This document shows, piece after piece, positions 43,696-52,388 of a stretch of DNA of 64,000 nucleotides. The notes below the pieces were generated by a model, which was not told the origin of the DNA, searched no databases, and saw only the letters and a list, made by a program, of their open reading frames with translations. The DNA comes from Rhizobium sp. ZPR4 (GTDB lineage Bacteria > Pseudomonadota > Alphaproteobacteria > Rhizobiales > Rhizobiaceae), in contig NZ_CP157968.1 of the NCBI RefSeq assembly GCF_040215725.1, forward strand, positions 1,054,001 to 1,118,000, in the 5' to 3' direction. A program made the position numbers and the translations under genes. How positions within the stretch are numbered: the first letter of the stretch is position 1; each line of letters opens with the position of its first letter.

Positions 43696-45437
43696 GTTTT
43701 TTCCACCGGCTTCAGCTCGAGCGGATCTTCTCCTCGCTTCAATAGCCAGGAATAGACCGGCGGTACCCGGTCTGCGATGGATTCGACGTGAATGTCGATA
43801 AAGCACGGCCCGTCGTCCTGAGCAAAGGCGGCTGCGAGCGCGCCATCGAGTTGCGAAGCCGTCTTGGCTGTCCATGCCTTGAGACCATAGGCCTCCGCGA
43901 TTGCCTGACCGCGCGGTGCCAGAAAATCCACGCCAAAGCACTGATTATGGCCTTTGAGCCGATGGAGGCCCTTGATCCAGCCGAATGTCCCGTTGTTGAA
44001 GAGGATAAGGATTGCCGGCACCTGCAAACGCACCAGTGTTTCCAATTCGCCGACCGTCATGCCGAACGATCCGTCACCGAAGAGACCGATCGGCCTCTTG
44101 GATGGATCGGCCCGCCAAGCTCCGACTGTGGCGGGAAGCGCCGAACCGAGGCCACCAAAGGCACGTGGTATGGCAAAGCGGGTCTCGCGATCATTGATTT
44201 TGAGGAAGCGCGTCATGTATGGGGTCGGCGTTCCGGCGTCAGAGTAGATGAGCGCGGGCTTGCCGGAGGATTGGAGAGCCTGATTGAAGGCACGCACGGC
44301 GCGCTCGGGCCGCAACGGAACTCGTTCGTCCGAAAGCGCCTCCTCCGCATGCTCCCAAAAGACTTGCCGGCGCCGGTTGAGCTCGCTGACCCAGGCTTCA
44401 TGCCGGGCAGGTTCGATACTTGCTTTCAGCTCCAGCAACTCCTTGAGGACCAGCAAGGCATCTCCTTGGATGGACAACAGATTCTCGTAGTTGTTTGCCA
44501 TGATTTCCGGTGAGATATCGATCTGTGCCAGCCGCCGATTGAGGGTGATCCGCGGGAAGGTCCAGCCGATGGTGACGACCGAGCCGATGCGGGAGCCCAC
44601 GAACAGCGTGAAATCAGAATGTTCAAGCGCCCAGTTCGCATGAGGATGATATCCGTTGTCGCCGATGACGCCGATTGCCAGGCGATGGTCGTCATCGATG
44701 GCCCCCTGACCGGTCATCGTCGTGCACATCGGCACGTTGAATTTCTCGGCAAGCCGGGTGATCTCGTCGCCTGCGCGGGCGCGGTTCACCCCACCGCCTG
44801 CCACGATCAGCGGCCGCTCGGCCTTGGAAAGGAGCTCCAGCAGCCCTTCGAGTTTCGCGCGCGGCGGCAGCGTTGGATAGGCCGGGAAGGTGCGGCATTC
44901 CTCTTCGACATGCAGGGATATCCGGGTCAAGTCTATCTCGGCCAACAGCATGTCCTCGGGAATCTGCAGATGCACGGCGCCAGGTTTGCCAGAGCAGGCG
45001 ACACGGAAGGCGCGGCGGATGATTTCGGGCAGCTTTTCCGGCGTCTTTACCTGCACGGACAGCTTTGTGACCGGTTCGAACAGTTTCGCGCAATCCAATT
45101 CCGTTAGAACGCCGCGTCCCTCGCCCGGCAGTGGAATGTCGATGGTCAGCAGGATTACCGGCACCGACGATCCGTTCGATTCAGCGACCGGCGGTAAAGA
45201 ATACATCGCGCCTGCGCCCGACGGGCATTCAAACACGCCTGGCTTGTTGGTGAACCGTCCGTAAGCGTCTGCCATGAAGCCGGCAGAGCGCTCGTCGCGG
45301 GCCATCACATGCCGTATTTCGCCTTCCCGGTGCTGGAGTGCTTCATAGAGCGGCACATTGGTATCTCCGGGAACACCAAAGATCGTATCAACCCCGTAGC
45401 CAATGAGCATATCTACCAGAATGTCCGCACCGCGCAT
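43686..45437 (-). CDS. Thiamine-diphosphate-dependent enzyme, acetolactate-synthase-like
   Basis: 583 residues with all three ThDP-enzyme domains. The N-terminal pyrimidine domain has the conserved glutamate in VMARDERSAGFMADAYGR (about 47), the central domain RPLIVAGGGVNRARAGDE, and the C-terminal domain the cofactor motif GDGSFGMTVGELETLVRLQVPAILILFNN (about 440-470). Start 45437 has GGAGA seven bases upstream. The gene is isolated, so it is not the biosynthetic ilvB. It could be an oxo-acid decarboxylase or carboligase. A hairpin with 8-bp arms (45487-45494 and 45498-45505) lies in its leader. Confidence 0.85.
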   Translation of the reverse strand: MRGADILVDMLIGYGVDTIFGVPGDTNVPLYEALQHREGEIRHVMARDERSAGFMADAYGRFTNKPGVFECPSGAGAMYSLPPVAESNGSSVPVILLTIDIPLPGEGRGVLTELDCAKLFEPVTKLSVQVKTPEKLPEIIRRAFRVACSGKPGAVHLQIPEDMLLAEIDLTRISLHVEEECRTFPAYPTLPPRAKLEGLLELLSKAERPLIVAGGGVNRARAGDEITRLAEKFNVPMCTTMTGQGAIDDDHRLAIGVIGDNGYHPHANWALEHSDFTLFVGSRIGSVVTIGWTFPRITLNRRLAQIDISPEIMANNYENLLSIQGDALLVLKELLELKASIEPARHEAWVSELNRRRQVFWEHAEEALSDERVPLRPERAVRAFNQALQSSGKPALIYSDAGTPTPYMTRFLKINDRETRFAIPRAFGGLGSALPATVGAWRADPSKRPIGLFGDGSFGMTVGELETLVRLQVPAILILFNNGTFGWIKGLHRLKGHNQCFGVDFLAPRGQAIAEAYGLKAWTAKTASQLDGALAAAFAQDDGPCFIDIHVESIADRVPPVYSWLLKRGEDPLELKPVEKTYF

Positions 45438-45827
45438 TCGTCTCTCCTTTTGTCTCGCCGCGACGATCAGAATAGTGAAGCGGAGGTTTGCCGGGGACCG
45501 GCAAATCGGCGGCTTGAAGCGGCCGTAGCCGTCAATCTGCCGGCCCGGTCCTTGAGATTGCATGGAGCTGCAGTGTGCCAAGTGCATCGCAATCATGAAT
45601 CTGTTGGACGAAGGAAGGATGTTACGAAAACATCCACCATGGAAAGATCGCGGCTGCAGTGGTGCGATGCCTGCGCCATTTGGCTCTATTCCCGCCGGGC
45701 TCGCGCATGGTCGAGGATATGCAGGCGGATTGCGGTATCATCGTCGTCATGATCCATCGTACTATTCGGAACCGGGTTGAGAATGTTGGCCGGTATTTCG
45801 CCATGCAGATTTCGGGCGAAATTCCCC
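45438..45827. other. 390-bp region between the TPP enzyme and the LacI gene, no gene recognised
   Basis: The left part is the leader of the TPP enzyme gene and contains a perfect inverted repeat TTTGCCGG/CCGGCAAA (45487-45505). The rest has short frames on both strands with no domain or ribosome-site support. The LacI gene ends at 45828. Confidence 0.45.
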
Positions 45828-46856
45828 TCATACGTTTTCACGAGTATAGATGTCGAAGGGGACGATCTTTGTGTAGCTGGCATTCTCCGCCTTGGCTCCG
45901 GTGGCCATGACCATGCCTTTCATCGTTTCGCCGGCGAGGCGGGTGAGTGGATGGGCGATGGATAGAGTGAGCGTTCCATCGAGCAGAGCCGCCTTCACAT
46001 TGTCCATGAGTTCGTAGCCGACGACGGCCAGGGTGCCGGCCCGTCCGGTCGTACGCAGAGCCGCCAGCACGCCGGAAATGCCGCCGCCGGCAACGTAAAG
46101 GCCGGCAAGATCGGGATGATCCGCCAGCAGGCGTTCGGTCATTTCCTGCGCCACGGCGGAGGACTCGAAGGTCGAAAGAGGCTCGAGCAACACGAAGTCT
46201 CGGGCGTGCTCACGAAAATAAGAACGAAAGCCGGTCTCGTTCATTTCCTGATTCCGGTAGCGTGGATTGCCCATCAACAAGCCGATTTTGCCCGGGCTTT
46301 TGCAGATATGGTCAAAGGCCCAGGCCGCAGTGCGTCCAACCTTCCAGTTATCCAGCCCGATATAGTGGACCTGGCCTGTCGCGGCGACTTGCGAGATCAG
46401 CGCAAAGACGGGGATGCCTCCAGCCTGGATCTTTTCCAGCGCCTGAAGGACGATGGGATGGACTGCGGTTGTTATGCAGAGCGCATCACATTCCTCGGCC
46501 AGCGCCAGCGCCCGGTCTGCGGTGTTCTGGGGCGAGAGGTCTTCCAGATGCTCGATCCGCAGATCGAGTTCGGCGGTTTCTATCGCTGCGGCTGCCTCCT
46601 GCAAGGCCTGCGCCACGAGCTGGTAGAATGGCCGGTGCGGTTGGAGGAGCAGCACGCCGAAGCGATATTTCGGGCGGGCTGCCGCATTGCGTGCCTCGAT
46701 GGCTCCAAGCCCATAGAAGCCGATGCTTTCAGCAGCAGCGCGGACCGTCTCTCGCGTCTGAGCCCGCACATTCTCCGCACCAGAGAGGACCCGATTGGCT
46801 GTCGCGATCGACACGCCTGCGGCCTCGGCGAGATTGCGGATGGTCGGTCTTCTCAT
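45828..46856 (-). CDS. LacI-family transcriptional regulator, probable regulator of the rhizopine operon
   Basis: 342 residues. N-terminal LacI HTH TIRNLAEAAGVSIATANRVLSGAENVRAQTRETVRAAAESIGFYGLGAIEAR (about 4-56) with hinge helix, then a type I periplasmic-binding-like domain for sugars (YRFGVLLLQPHRPFYQLVAQALQ; PVFALISQVAATGQVHYIGLDNWKVG). It is transcribed away from mocD with a 297-bp control region between them, containing a repeated ATGATACGA motif. Rhizopine regulators described elsewhere (MocR) are of a different family, so its role here is inferred from position. Confidence 0.87.
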   Translation of the reverse strand: MRRPTIRNLAEAAGVSIATANRVLSGAENVRAQTRETVRAAAESIGFYGLGAIEARNAAARPKYRFGVLLLQPHRPFYQLVAQALQEAAAAIETAELDLRIEHLEDLSPQNTADRALALAEECDALCITTAVHPIVLQALEKIQAGGIPVFALISQVAATGQVHYIGLDNWKVGRTAAWAFDHICKSPGKIGLLMGNPRYRNQEMNETGFRSYFREHARDFVLLEPLSTFESSAVAQEMTERLLADHPDLAGLYVAGGGISGVLAALRTTGRAGTLAVVGYELMDNVKAALLDGTLTLSIAHPLTRLAGETMKGMVMATGAKAENASYTKIVPFDIYTRENV

Positions 46857-46865
46857 AGAAGCTCC

Positions 46866-46920
46866 ATGATACGAAATGTATTAATTTATCGACTTTCTGA
46901 GACGAATGATACGATCGTCT
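46866..46920. promoter_or_regulatory. Repeated ATGATACGA motif between the LacI gene and mocD
   Basis: ATGATACGA occurs at 46866-46874 and 46906-46914, exactly 40 bp apart. The first lies in an imperfect dyad ATAC-N5-GTAT (46869-46881), the second overlaps the palindrome ACGATCGT (46911-46918). Spacing near four helical turns would place two repressor dimers on one face of the DNA. Confidence 0.4.
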
Positions 46921-47153
46921 ATGGAGAGAGAAATGCGCCTTGATTTCATGGAGGTCAAGTTGGCATTGTCCTTGCCAGAGGGCGACGGGTGAACGCGCAC
47001 GCGGCTCACGGCGCTCTGGGAGAGAAATACAATCGACATCGCTGCTTATGCGCTTTGGGCCTTCGCCCGAAGAGCGCCGTGCTCTGTCCGCGCGATCTGC
47101 GGCACCTCTCTCTCATCACGAACAGGGACGCTCGATGTCCAGGAGGCATGACG

Positions 47154-48176
47154 ATGGATGATCTCAATTACGGAACTCGGAACAAGCGCGGCGACTGGGC
47201 GCCCCATGGACGGATCGAAATTGCGCCTTTCTGGTCCTGGCCGCCGAAGATCCCGTCCGTGCTGAAGTGGGTGCCGGAATATATCTGGCCGTGGAATGCC
47301 TTTCACATGGCAACAGCACTTCTCTACTGGTTCTACGTCGTGCCTGGCGTTGACGTCATGAAGACATTAAGTTGGAGCTGGGCACTCTGGCTTTACGCGG
47401 TCAATGCGGCTGCGATCTTTGTTTTCTATGGCTCCATCGAACTCTTTTTCTACGTGAAGCGTAAGCAGGGCAATCGCTTTAAATACAACGCCAAGTTCCC
47501 GAGCGAGCAACCATCCGATGTCTTCTGGTTCAAGAGCCAGAACATCGACAATTTCCTGCGCTCGTTCTTCTTGTCGATCCCGCTGTGGACTCTCGTTGAG
47601 GTCTTGTTCCTGTGGGTGTTTGCCAACGGTTGGGTGCCTTGGCTGAGCTGGTCGGGCCATCCCTATTATCTGGCATTTCTCGTCGCCATCGCGCCGATGA
47701 TCCATGAGGTCCATTTCTTCATTATTCACCGCCTCATTCATTGGGGGCCGCTTTATCGCTGGATCCATTCGGTCCACCATAATTCGGTGAACCCGTCGCC
47801 GTGGTCCTCGCTCTCCATGCATCCGGTTGAAGGCTTTCTCTATCACGCCGTTGCCCTCTGGCACCTCGTCATCCCGTCCAATCCGATAGTCGCGCTGTTC
47901 CAGCTCCACATTGCCGGCTTCGGTGCGGTCAACGGCCATATCGGTTTCGACAAGCTGGAGATCACCGAGGAGACACCGCTCGATACCCATGCCTATGCCC
48001 ATTACCTGCATCACAAATACTTCGAGGTGAACTATGGCGGCGACGGGCTGATCCCGCTCGATAGGTGGTTCGGCACCTGGCACGACGGTACCAAGGAAGG
48101 TGACGTGCAGATGCAGGCCCGCTTTGCCAAAAAGAGAGAGCGCATGAACGCAAAGACGGTTCGCGCAAACTCCTGA
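47154..48176 (+). CDS. mocD: MocD-like membrane diiron hydroxylase (fatty acid hydroxylase/sterol desaturase superfamily)
   Basis: 340 residues with five to six membrane segments and the three histidine boxes of the superfamily: HRLIH (about 192), HSVHH (about 206) and HYLHH (about 285). These bind a diiron centre for O2-dependent C-H hydroxylation. In Rhizobium rhizopine loci the MocD oxygenase works with a ferredoxin (MocE) and reductase (MocF), and all three occur here. The expected reaction is O-demethylation of L-3-O-methyl-scyllo-inosamine with release of formaldehyde. Start 47154 has AGGAGG seven bases upstream; ATG 47148 is only one base from it. Confidence 0.82.
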   Translation: MDDLNYGTRNKRGDWAPHGRIEIAPFWSWPPKIPSVLKWVPEYIWPWNAFHMATALLYWFYVVPGVDVMKTLSWSWALWLYAVNAAAIFVFYGSIELFFYVKRKQGNRFKYNAKFPSEQPSDVFWFKSQNIDNFLRSFFLSIPLWTLVEVLFLWVFANGWVPWLSWSGHPYYLAFLVAIAPMIHEVHFFIIHRLIHWGPLYRWIHSVHHNSVNPSPWSSLSMHPVEGFLYHAVALWHLVIPSNPIVALFQLHIAGFGAVNGHIGFDKLEITEETPLDTHAYAHYLHHKYFEVNYGGDGLIPLDRWFGTWHDGTKEGDVQMQARFAKKRERMNAKTVRANS

Positions 48177-48194
48177 ATTCACGGAATTCCCAGA

Positions 48195-48214
48195 TGTCCG
48201 CGAGGAGGCGGACA
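48195..48214 (+). terminator. Short stem-loop between mocD and mocB
   Basis: Arms TGTCCGC (48195-48201) and GCGGACA (48208-48214) with a six-base loop, 18 bp after the mocD stop. No U-run follows, so read-through into mocB is expected. Confidence 0.45.
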
Positions 48215-48293
48215 CTCTCGGAACAAGGGCCACCACGCCCGCAGCACAATGCTTTTTAAACCCGTCGCATGACGGAAACTGGGAGGAAATTCG

Positions 48294-49268
48294 ATGACAA
48301 TGCTGACCACCATGACCAAGGCGCTCGCGACCTCGGTTGCCCTCTGTCTCACCGCAAGCGTGTTGCTTGCCGCCGACATTGCCGTCGTCGGCGGCAAGAC
48401 CGACGACGCCTTCTGGAGCAAGATCAAGAAAGGAGTGGACGACAGCCGCCTCGTCGTAGCGGCGAACGGCGGCAAGGTGACCTATCTCCAGCTACAGACC
48501 TACGACAATCTCGGTCCAGACGCCGCCGGTCTTGTGCGCACCGCCATCAGCCAGGGCGTCAAGGGTCTCGTCGTTCCCAACTGGGTGCCGGAGGCCGAAG
48601 ATGAAGCGATCAAGGCCGCCGTCAGCAGTGGCATCAAAGTCATCCTCATGAATGCCGGCTCGCTCGACAAGGCGAAGGAACTCGGTGCCATCAATTATGT
48701 CGGCTCGGATGAATACCTCGCCGGGCTCGCTGGCGGACAATATTTTAGCAAGAGCGGTCAGAAAAAGGTGCTCTGCGTCAACACGCTGCCCGGCAGCGCC
48801 AACCAGGAAGCACGCTGCAAGGGTGTAATCGACGGTATCGGCAAGGCCGGTGGTGCAGGCAAGCAGCTGCCGCTGCCGGCGACCAGCTTCGGAGACCCCA
48901 CTGCGATTGCCGAAGCCGTCAAGGCGACGCTGACACAGGACAGCGCGATCGACGGCGTCATCACGATCGGTGCGGGCGACGCGGATGCGGCGGCAAGTGG
49001 TATCCAGCAGGCCGGCAAAGCCGAAACCGTGAAGCTTGGCTCCTTCGACTTCAATCAGGCGGGGCTCGACCGCATCAAAAGCGGTGCGCAGCTCTTCGCT
49101 ATCGATCAGCAGCCCTATCTTCAGTCGCTGCTCTCCGTTTCCCTGTTGGCATCCAATATCGATTTTGGCACTGACCTGCCGGTGAAACCGGTCTTGACCG
49201 GACCGGGCATTGTGGACGCCTCAAATATCGAAACGACGCTTGCAGGCGTGTCTAAGGGCGCGCGCTGA
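48294..49268 (+). CDS. mocB: Rhizopine/inositol-type ABC substrate-binding protein
   Basis: 324 residues with signal peptide (MTKALATSVALCLTASVLLA, cleavage near residue 26). The sugar-binding type I fold follows: DIAVVGGKTDDAFWSKIKKGVDDSRLVVAANGG, LVRTAISQGVKGLVVPNWVPEAEDEAIKAAVSSGIKVILMNAG and KVLCVNTLPGSANQEARCKGVIDGI. MocB is the known periplasmic binding protein of rhizopine loci, and inositol-binding proteins are its closest relatives. Position after mocD and before a CUT2 permease and ATPase supports this role. A strong hairpin follows the gene. Confidence 0.82.
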   Translation: MTMLTTMTKALATSVALCLTASVLLAADIAVVGGKTDDAFWSKIKKGVDDSRLVVAANGGKVTYLQLQTYDNLGPDAAGLVRTAISQGVKGLVVPNWVPEAEDEAIKAAVSSGIKVILMNAGSLDKAKELGAINYVGSDEYLAGLAGGQYFSKSGQKKVLCVNTLPGSANQEARCKGVIDGIGKAGGAGKQLPLPATSFGDPTAIAEAVKATLTQDSAIDGVITIGAGDADAAASGIQQAGKAETVKLGSFDFNQAGLDRIKSGAQLFAIDQQPYLQSLLSVSLLASNIDFGTDLPVKPVLTGPGIVDASNIETTLAGVSKGAR

Positions 49269-49282
49269 GCTGCGCGCTTCCA

Positions 49283-49315
49283 GGTTGCTCCCTGTGACCT
49301 CCCCAGGGAGCAACC
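49283..49315 (+). terminator. 12-bp stem-loop between mocB and the permease gene
   Basis: Perfect arms GGTTGCTCCCTG (49283-49294) and CAGGGAGCAACC (49304-49315) around a nine-base loop, 15 bp after the mocB stop. No U-run is seen. The likely effect is stabilisation of the mocB message and partial attenuation of the membrane genes. Confidence 0.7.
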
Positions 49316-49354
49316 ATAGCCACAACACGGCACAGCCCGCGAAGGGGAATCATC

Positions 49355-50410
49355 ATGAATTCGAAAACCGCAACTCAACCGATCGCCATGGCGCAGACGC
49401 TGCCTCCTGCACGGGCCGCTGGTATATCCATCGGCGGACTGTTCCGCCGGCCCGAAGCAGGCGCCTTTCTCGGCCTTTTCGGCGTCTTCATCTTCTTCCT
49501 CGTCTTCGGGAGCATCGATTTCCTGAAGCCGACGGGTGCTGCGAGCTGGCTGAACGTCGCGGCCAATCTCGGCATCGTCGCCTTCCCGATTGGCCTGCTG
49601 ATGATCGCCGGTGAGCTTGATATTTCCATCGGTTCGATGATCCCCGCCGGTTCCATGACGGTTGCGATCATATCGGGCTATTATGATCTGCCGATCTGGC
49701 TCGGTATTGCAGCTTCGCTCGCTTTTGGCGTCATCGTCGGCCTTATCAACGGCATCCTTGTCGTGCGAACCAACGTGCCCTCATTGATCGTTACCCTCGG
49801 AACTCTTTTTGCCGTGGCGGGTCTGGTGCTTGGCCTTTCGGTGCTGCTTACCGGCACGACGAGTGTCGCCATCAAGGCGCCGGAGCTGGCAAAGTTCCTC
49901 TTTGGCCACTTCGTTGCCAACACGTTCCAGGTTATCATCTTCTGGTGGCTGGCGCTGACGGCACTCTACATCTACGTCGTTCATTATTCGATCTATGGCA
50001 ACTGGATCTTCGCCATGGGTGGCGACAGGATCAGCGCCCGCAACGCCGGTATTCCAACGACAAAGCTGACCATCGCCCTGTTCGTGCTCTCGTCGACCAG
50101 TGCCTCTTTCGTCGGGATGTGTCAGGCGATCTTGTTCAACTCCGCCCAGGTCTCGGCTGGCATGTCCTTCATCTTCAACTCGATCATATCGGTGGTCGTG
50201 GGTGGCGTATTGTTGACCGGCGGCTTCGGCTCCATCGTCGGGATCTTTTTCGGCACCATCACCTTTGCCGTCGTCAATCAGGGTATCTACTTCACATCGT
50301 TCGACCGCAACTGGTCGAGCCTCATTATCGGCGTGATGCTTCTGCTTGCCGTATTGATGAACAACACCTTCCGCAGCATGGCGCTCTCCTATTCGCCGAA
50401 GAAGAAGTGA
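49355..50410 (+). CDS. Sugar/inositol-type ABC transporter permease (CUT2)
   Basis: 351 residues with about nine to ten hydrophobic segments. Family signatures are IGLLMIAGELDISIGSMIPAGSMTVAII (about 78-105), VPSLIVTLGTLFAVAGLVLG and SIISVVVGGVLLTGGFGSIVGIFFGTITFA (about 282-312). GAAGGGGAATC precedes ATG 49355. It forms the inner-membrane channel for the MocB ligand. The N-terminal 35 residues are a hydrophilic extension rich in Ala and Pro. Confidence 0.92.
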   Translation: MNSKTATQPIAMAQTLPPARAAGISIGGLFRRPEAGAFLGLFGVFIFFLVFGSIDFLKPTGAASWLNVAANLGIVAFPIGLLMIAGELDISIGSMIPAGSMTVAIISGYYDLPIWLGIAASLAFGVIVGLINGILVVRTNVPSLIVTLGTLFAVAGLVLGLSVLLTGTTSVAIKAPELAKFLFGHFVANTFQVIIFWWLALTALYIYVVHYSIYGNWIFAMGGDRISARNAGIPTTKLTIALFVLSSTSASFVGMCQAILFNSAQVSAGMSFIFNSIISVVVGGVLLTGGFGSIVGIFFGTITFAVVNQGIYFTSFDRNWSSLIIGVMLLLAVLMNNTFRSMALSYSPKKK

Positions 50411-50418
50411 GGTCGGCC

Positions 50419-51246
50419 ATGTCTACCCCCATTCTGAAACTCAGAAACATTTGCAAGTCCTTCGGTCCCATCGATGTCCTCACCGATATTTCCCTGGATA
50501 TCCGTCCTGGCGAGGTACTCTGCCTGCTCGGCGACAATGGTGCGGGCAAGTCGACGCTGATCAAGACATTGTCGGGCGTCTATCGTCCGAACTCCGGTAC
50601 AATCGAGATGGACGGGAAACCCATCGAATTCACCGGTCCGCGGGACGCCAGCAGCCGCGGCATCGCGACAGTCCATCAGTTCGGCGGCACGTTTCCCTTG
50701 ATGAGCATCGGCCGCAGTTTCTTCGTCGGTGTCGAACCGACCAAGGGCTGGGGACCATTCAAGATCTTTGACCGCAGACGAGCAAACGAGATTGCGGTCA
50801 AGGCCATCCGAGACTTTGGCATCACGCGTATCGACGATGGCGACCGGCTGGTCGGCGGGCTGTCGGGCGGGGAGCGGCAGTCGCTCGCCATTGCCCGTGC
50901 CGTCCATTTCGGCGCGAAGGTGCTGATCCTCGACGAACCGACTGCAGCGCTTGGCGTGAAGCAGGCGACCCACGTGCTCCGGATCGTCAACGAAGCCAAG
51001 CGCCGGGGCCTGGCGGTCGTCTTCATCACCCACCAGGTCATGCACGCCATGGCGGTGGGCGATCATTTCGCGGTGCTGATCCGCGGCGCGATCGCCGCCG
51101 ATTTCCGTAAGGGAGAGAAGACGCGCGAGGAAATCACCGACCTCATGGCGGGTGGCGAGACGATGGCGGAACTCGAAGCCCAGATCGATGGCTATATGAC
51201 GACCCATGACGGTCATGCGCCGCAGCTTTCCGGTGCGGCGGGTTAG
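50419..51246 (+). CDS. Sugar/inositol-type ABC transporter ATP-binding protein (single domain)
   Basis: 275 residues with Walker A GDNGAGKSTLIK (about 38-49), signature LSGGERQSLAIARAV (about 148-162), Walker B VLILDEPTAALGV and H-loop FITHQ. The Q-loop reads VHQFGGTFPLM, an unusual variant. ATG 50419 gives the normal N-terminus ILKLRNICKSFGPIDVL; the frame upstream belongs to the permease region in another reading. It is eight bp behind the permease gene and completes the importer. Confidence 0.92.
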   Translation: MSTPILKLRNICKSFGPIDVLTDISLDIRPGEVLCLLGDNGAGKSTLIKTLSGVYRPNSGTIEMDGKPIEFTGPRDASSRGIATVHQFGGTFPLMSIGRSFFVGVEPTKGWGPFKIFDRRRANEIAVKAIRDFGITRIDDGDRLVGGLSGGERQSLAIARAVHFGAKVLILDEPTAALGVKQATHVLRIVNEAKRRGLAVVFITHQVMHAMAVGDHFAVLIRGAIAADFRKGEKTREEITDLMAGGETMAELEAQIDGYMTTHDGHAPQLSGAAG

Positions 51247-51285
51247 CCTGCTGACCCTCAGGAACCGAAATGCAAAAAGGATGAA

Positions 51286-51600
51286 ATGATGGGGACCTGG
51301 ACCCGCGCGTGCGCAGCCGAGGATGTCGAACTCGAAGACCTTTACCGTTTCGATAGTGGCGGGCGCACCTTTTTGCTGATCCGCAGTCCCGAGGACGAGT
51401 TCTTCTGCATCGATGGCATCTGTACCCATGAACGGGTGCATCTTGCCGATGGCCTCGTCATGGACGGCATCATCGAATGTCCGAAGCACAACGCGCACTT
51501 CGACTACAAGACCGGCGAGGCGACCCGGGCGCCTGCCTGCATCAACCTCAAGACCTGGCCGGTCCGCATCGAGAACGGCGATATTTTCGTAGAGATCTGA
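51286..51600 (+). CDS. mocE: MocE-like Rieske [2Fe-2S] ferredoxin
   Basis: 104 residues, the length of a stand-alone Rieske ferredoxin. The cluster ligands are CTH (about 45-47) and CPKH (about 65-68) in the spacing of the Rieske family, with two Cys and two His. It would shuttle electrons from the reductase (54646-55872) to the MocD diiron hydroxylase. Start 51286 has AAGGA seven bases upstream. It sits five bp before the next gene. Confidence 0.88.
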   Translation: MMGTWTRACAAEDVELEDLYRFDSGGRTFLLIRSPEDEFFCIDGICTHERVHLADGLVMDGIIECPKHNAHFDYKTGEATRAPACINLKTWPVRIENGDIFVEI

Positions 51601-51604
51601 CGAT

Positions 51605-52384
51605 ATGACACAGTTTGCATTGGCGGCTTGCGCCGAAATGATCTGGCGGGACCGCCCCATCGAATGGCGCGCGTCTCGCCTCAAGGAAATGGGGTTCGGC
51701 GTCGGCCTCTGGAACTGGCCGCAGCATGATCTTGCCAAGCTAGAAGCGACCGGGGCGGCCTTCACCATCATGAACGGCTATCTCACCGGCCGCCTTACGG
51801 ACGACGAGGGGGCCGATGAGCTTCTGCGGACCGCGCGCGAAACGGCTGAGGTCGGCAAGCGCCTCGGCGTCCAGCGCCTCAACCTGCATGGCACGGGCCT
51901 TGGTGAGGGCGGGCTTCCCGTCCAGCCGATCGAGGTCGTGACCGGCGCCATGTGGTTGAAGGCACGCGACACGCTCCGCCGCGTCGTCGACATGGCGGAG
52001 GAGAAAGGCGTTACCTTCACGCTGGAAAACCTGAACCTGCCGGTTGACCACCCTGGCGTCCCCTTTGCCCGTGCCGAAGATACGCTTGCCCTGGTGTCGA
52101 GCATCGACCATCCGCGGCTCCGGCTCAATCTTGACCTTTATCATGCGCAGATCGGCGAGGGGAACCTGATCGAACTTTGCCGCAAGTGCTTGCCCTTCAT
52201 CGGTGAAATTCAGGTGGCCGATGTTCCCGGCCGCTGCGAACCCGGCACCGGCGAGGTGAACTGGCATGGCATCGCCAAGGCTCTCAAGGCGATGGGCTAT
52301 GCCGGACCGGTCGGCATGGAGGCCTTCGCCTCCGGCGATCCGGAAGCGGCTCTCGAAGCTTTCCGCAACGCATTCACGGTATAG
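51605..52384 (+). CDS. mocC: MocC-like hydroxypyruvate-isomerase/xylose-isomerase-fold protein
   Basis: 259 residues of the AP-endonuclease-2/hydroxypyruvate-isomerase TIM barrel. FTLENLNLPVDHPGVPF (about 138-154, metal-binding Glu), LRLNLDLYHAQIGEGNLIELC (about 175-195, Asp and His ligands), GEIQVADVPGRCEPGTGEVNW (about 200-220) and GMEAFASGD (about 237) show the metal site. MocC of rhizopine loci and IolE/IolH of inositol loci share this fold. It may act on the inosose or inosamine product of MocA/MocD, as an isomerase or dehydratase (inference). It lies five bp after mocE. Confidence 0.82.
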   Translation: MTQFALAACAEMIWRDRPIEWRASRLKEMGFGVGLWNWPQHDLAKLEATGAAFTIMNGYLTGRLTDDEGADELLRTARETAEVGKRLGVQRLNLHGTGLGEGGLPVQPIEVVTGAMWLKARDTLRRVVDMAEEKGVTFTLENLNLPVDHPGVPFARAEDTLALVSSIDHPRLRLNLDLYHAQIGEGNLIELCRKCLPFIGEIQVADVPGRCEPGTGEVNWHGIAKALKAMGYAGPVGMEAFASGDPEAALEAFRNAFTV

Positions 52385-52388
52385 TTCC

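Noticed and set aside
47154..48176. MocD as a fatty acid or sterol hydroxylase of lipid modification
   Set aside because: The fold is the same, but the gene lies in an operon with a Rieske ferredoxin, ferredoxin reductase, inositol-type dehydrogenase and sugar importer. A lipid role is not excluded but is less likely.
50389..51771. Minus-strand open frame of 460 codons
   Set aside because: It lies antisense to the ABC ATPase, mocE and mocC genes, all of which have clear motifs. Typical shadow in high-GC DNA.
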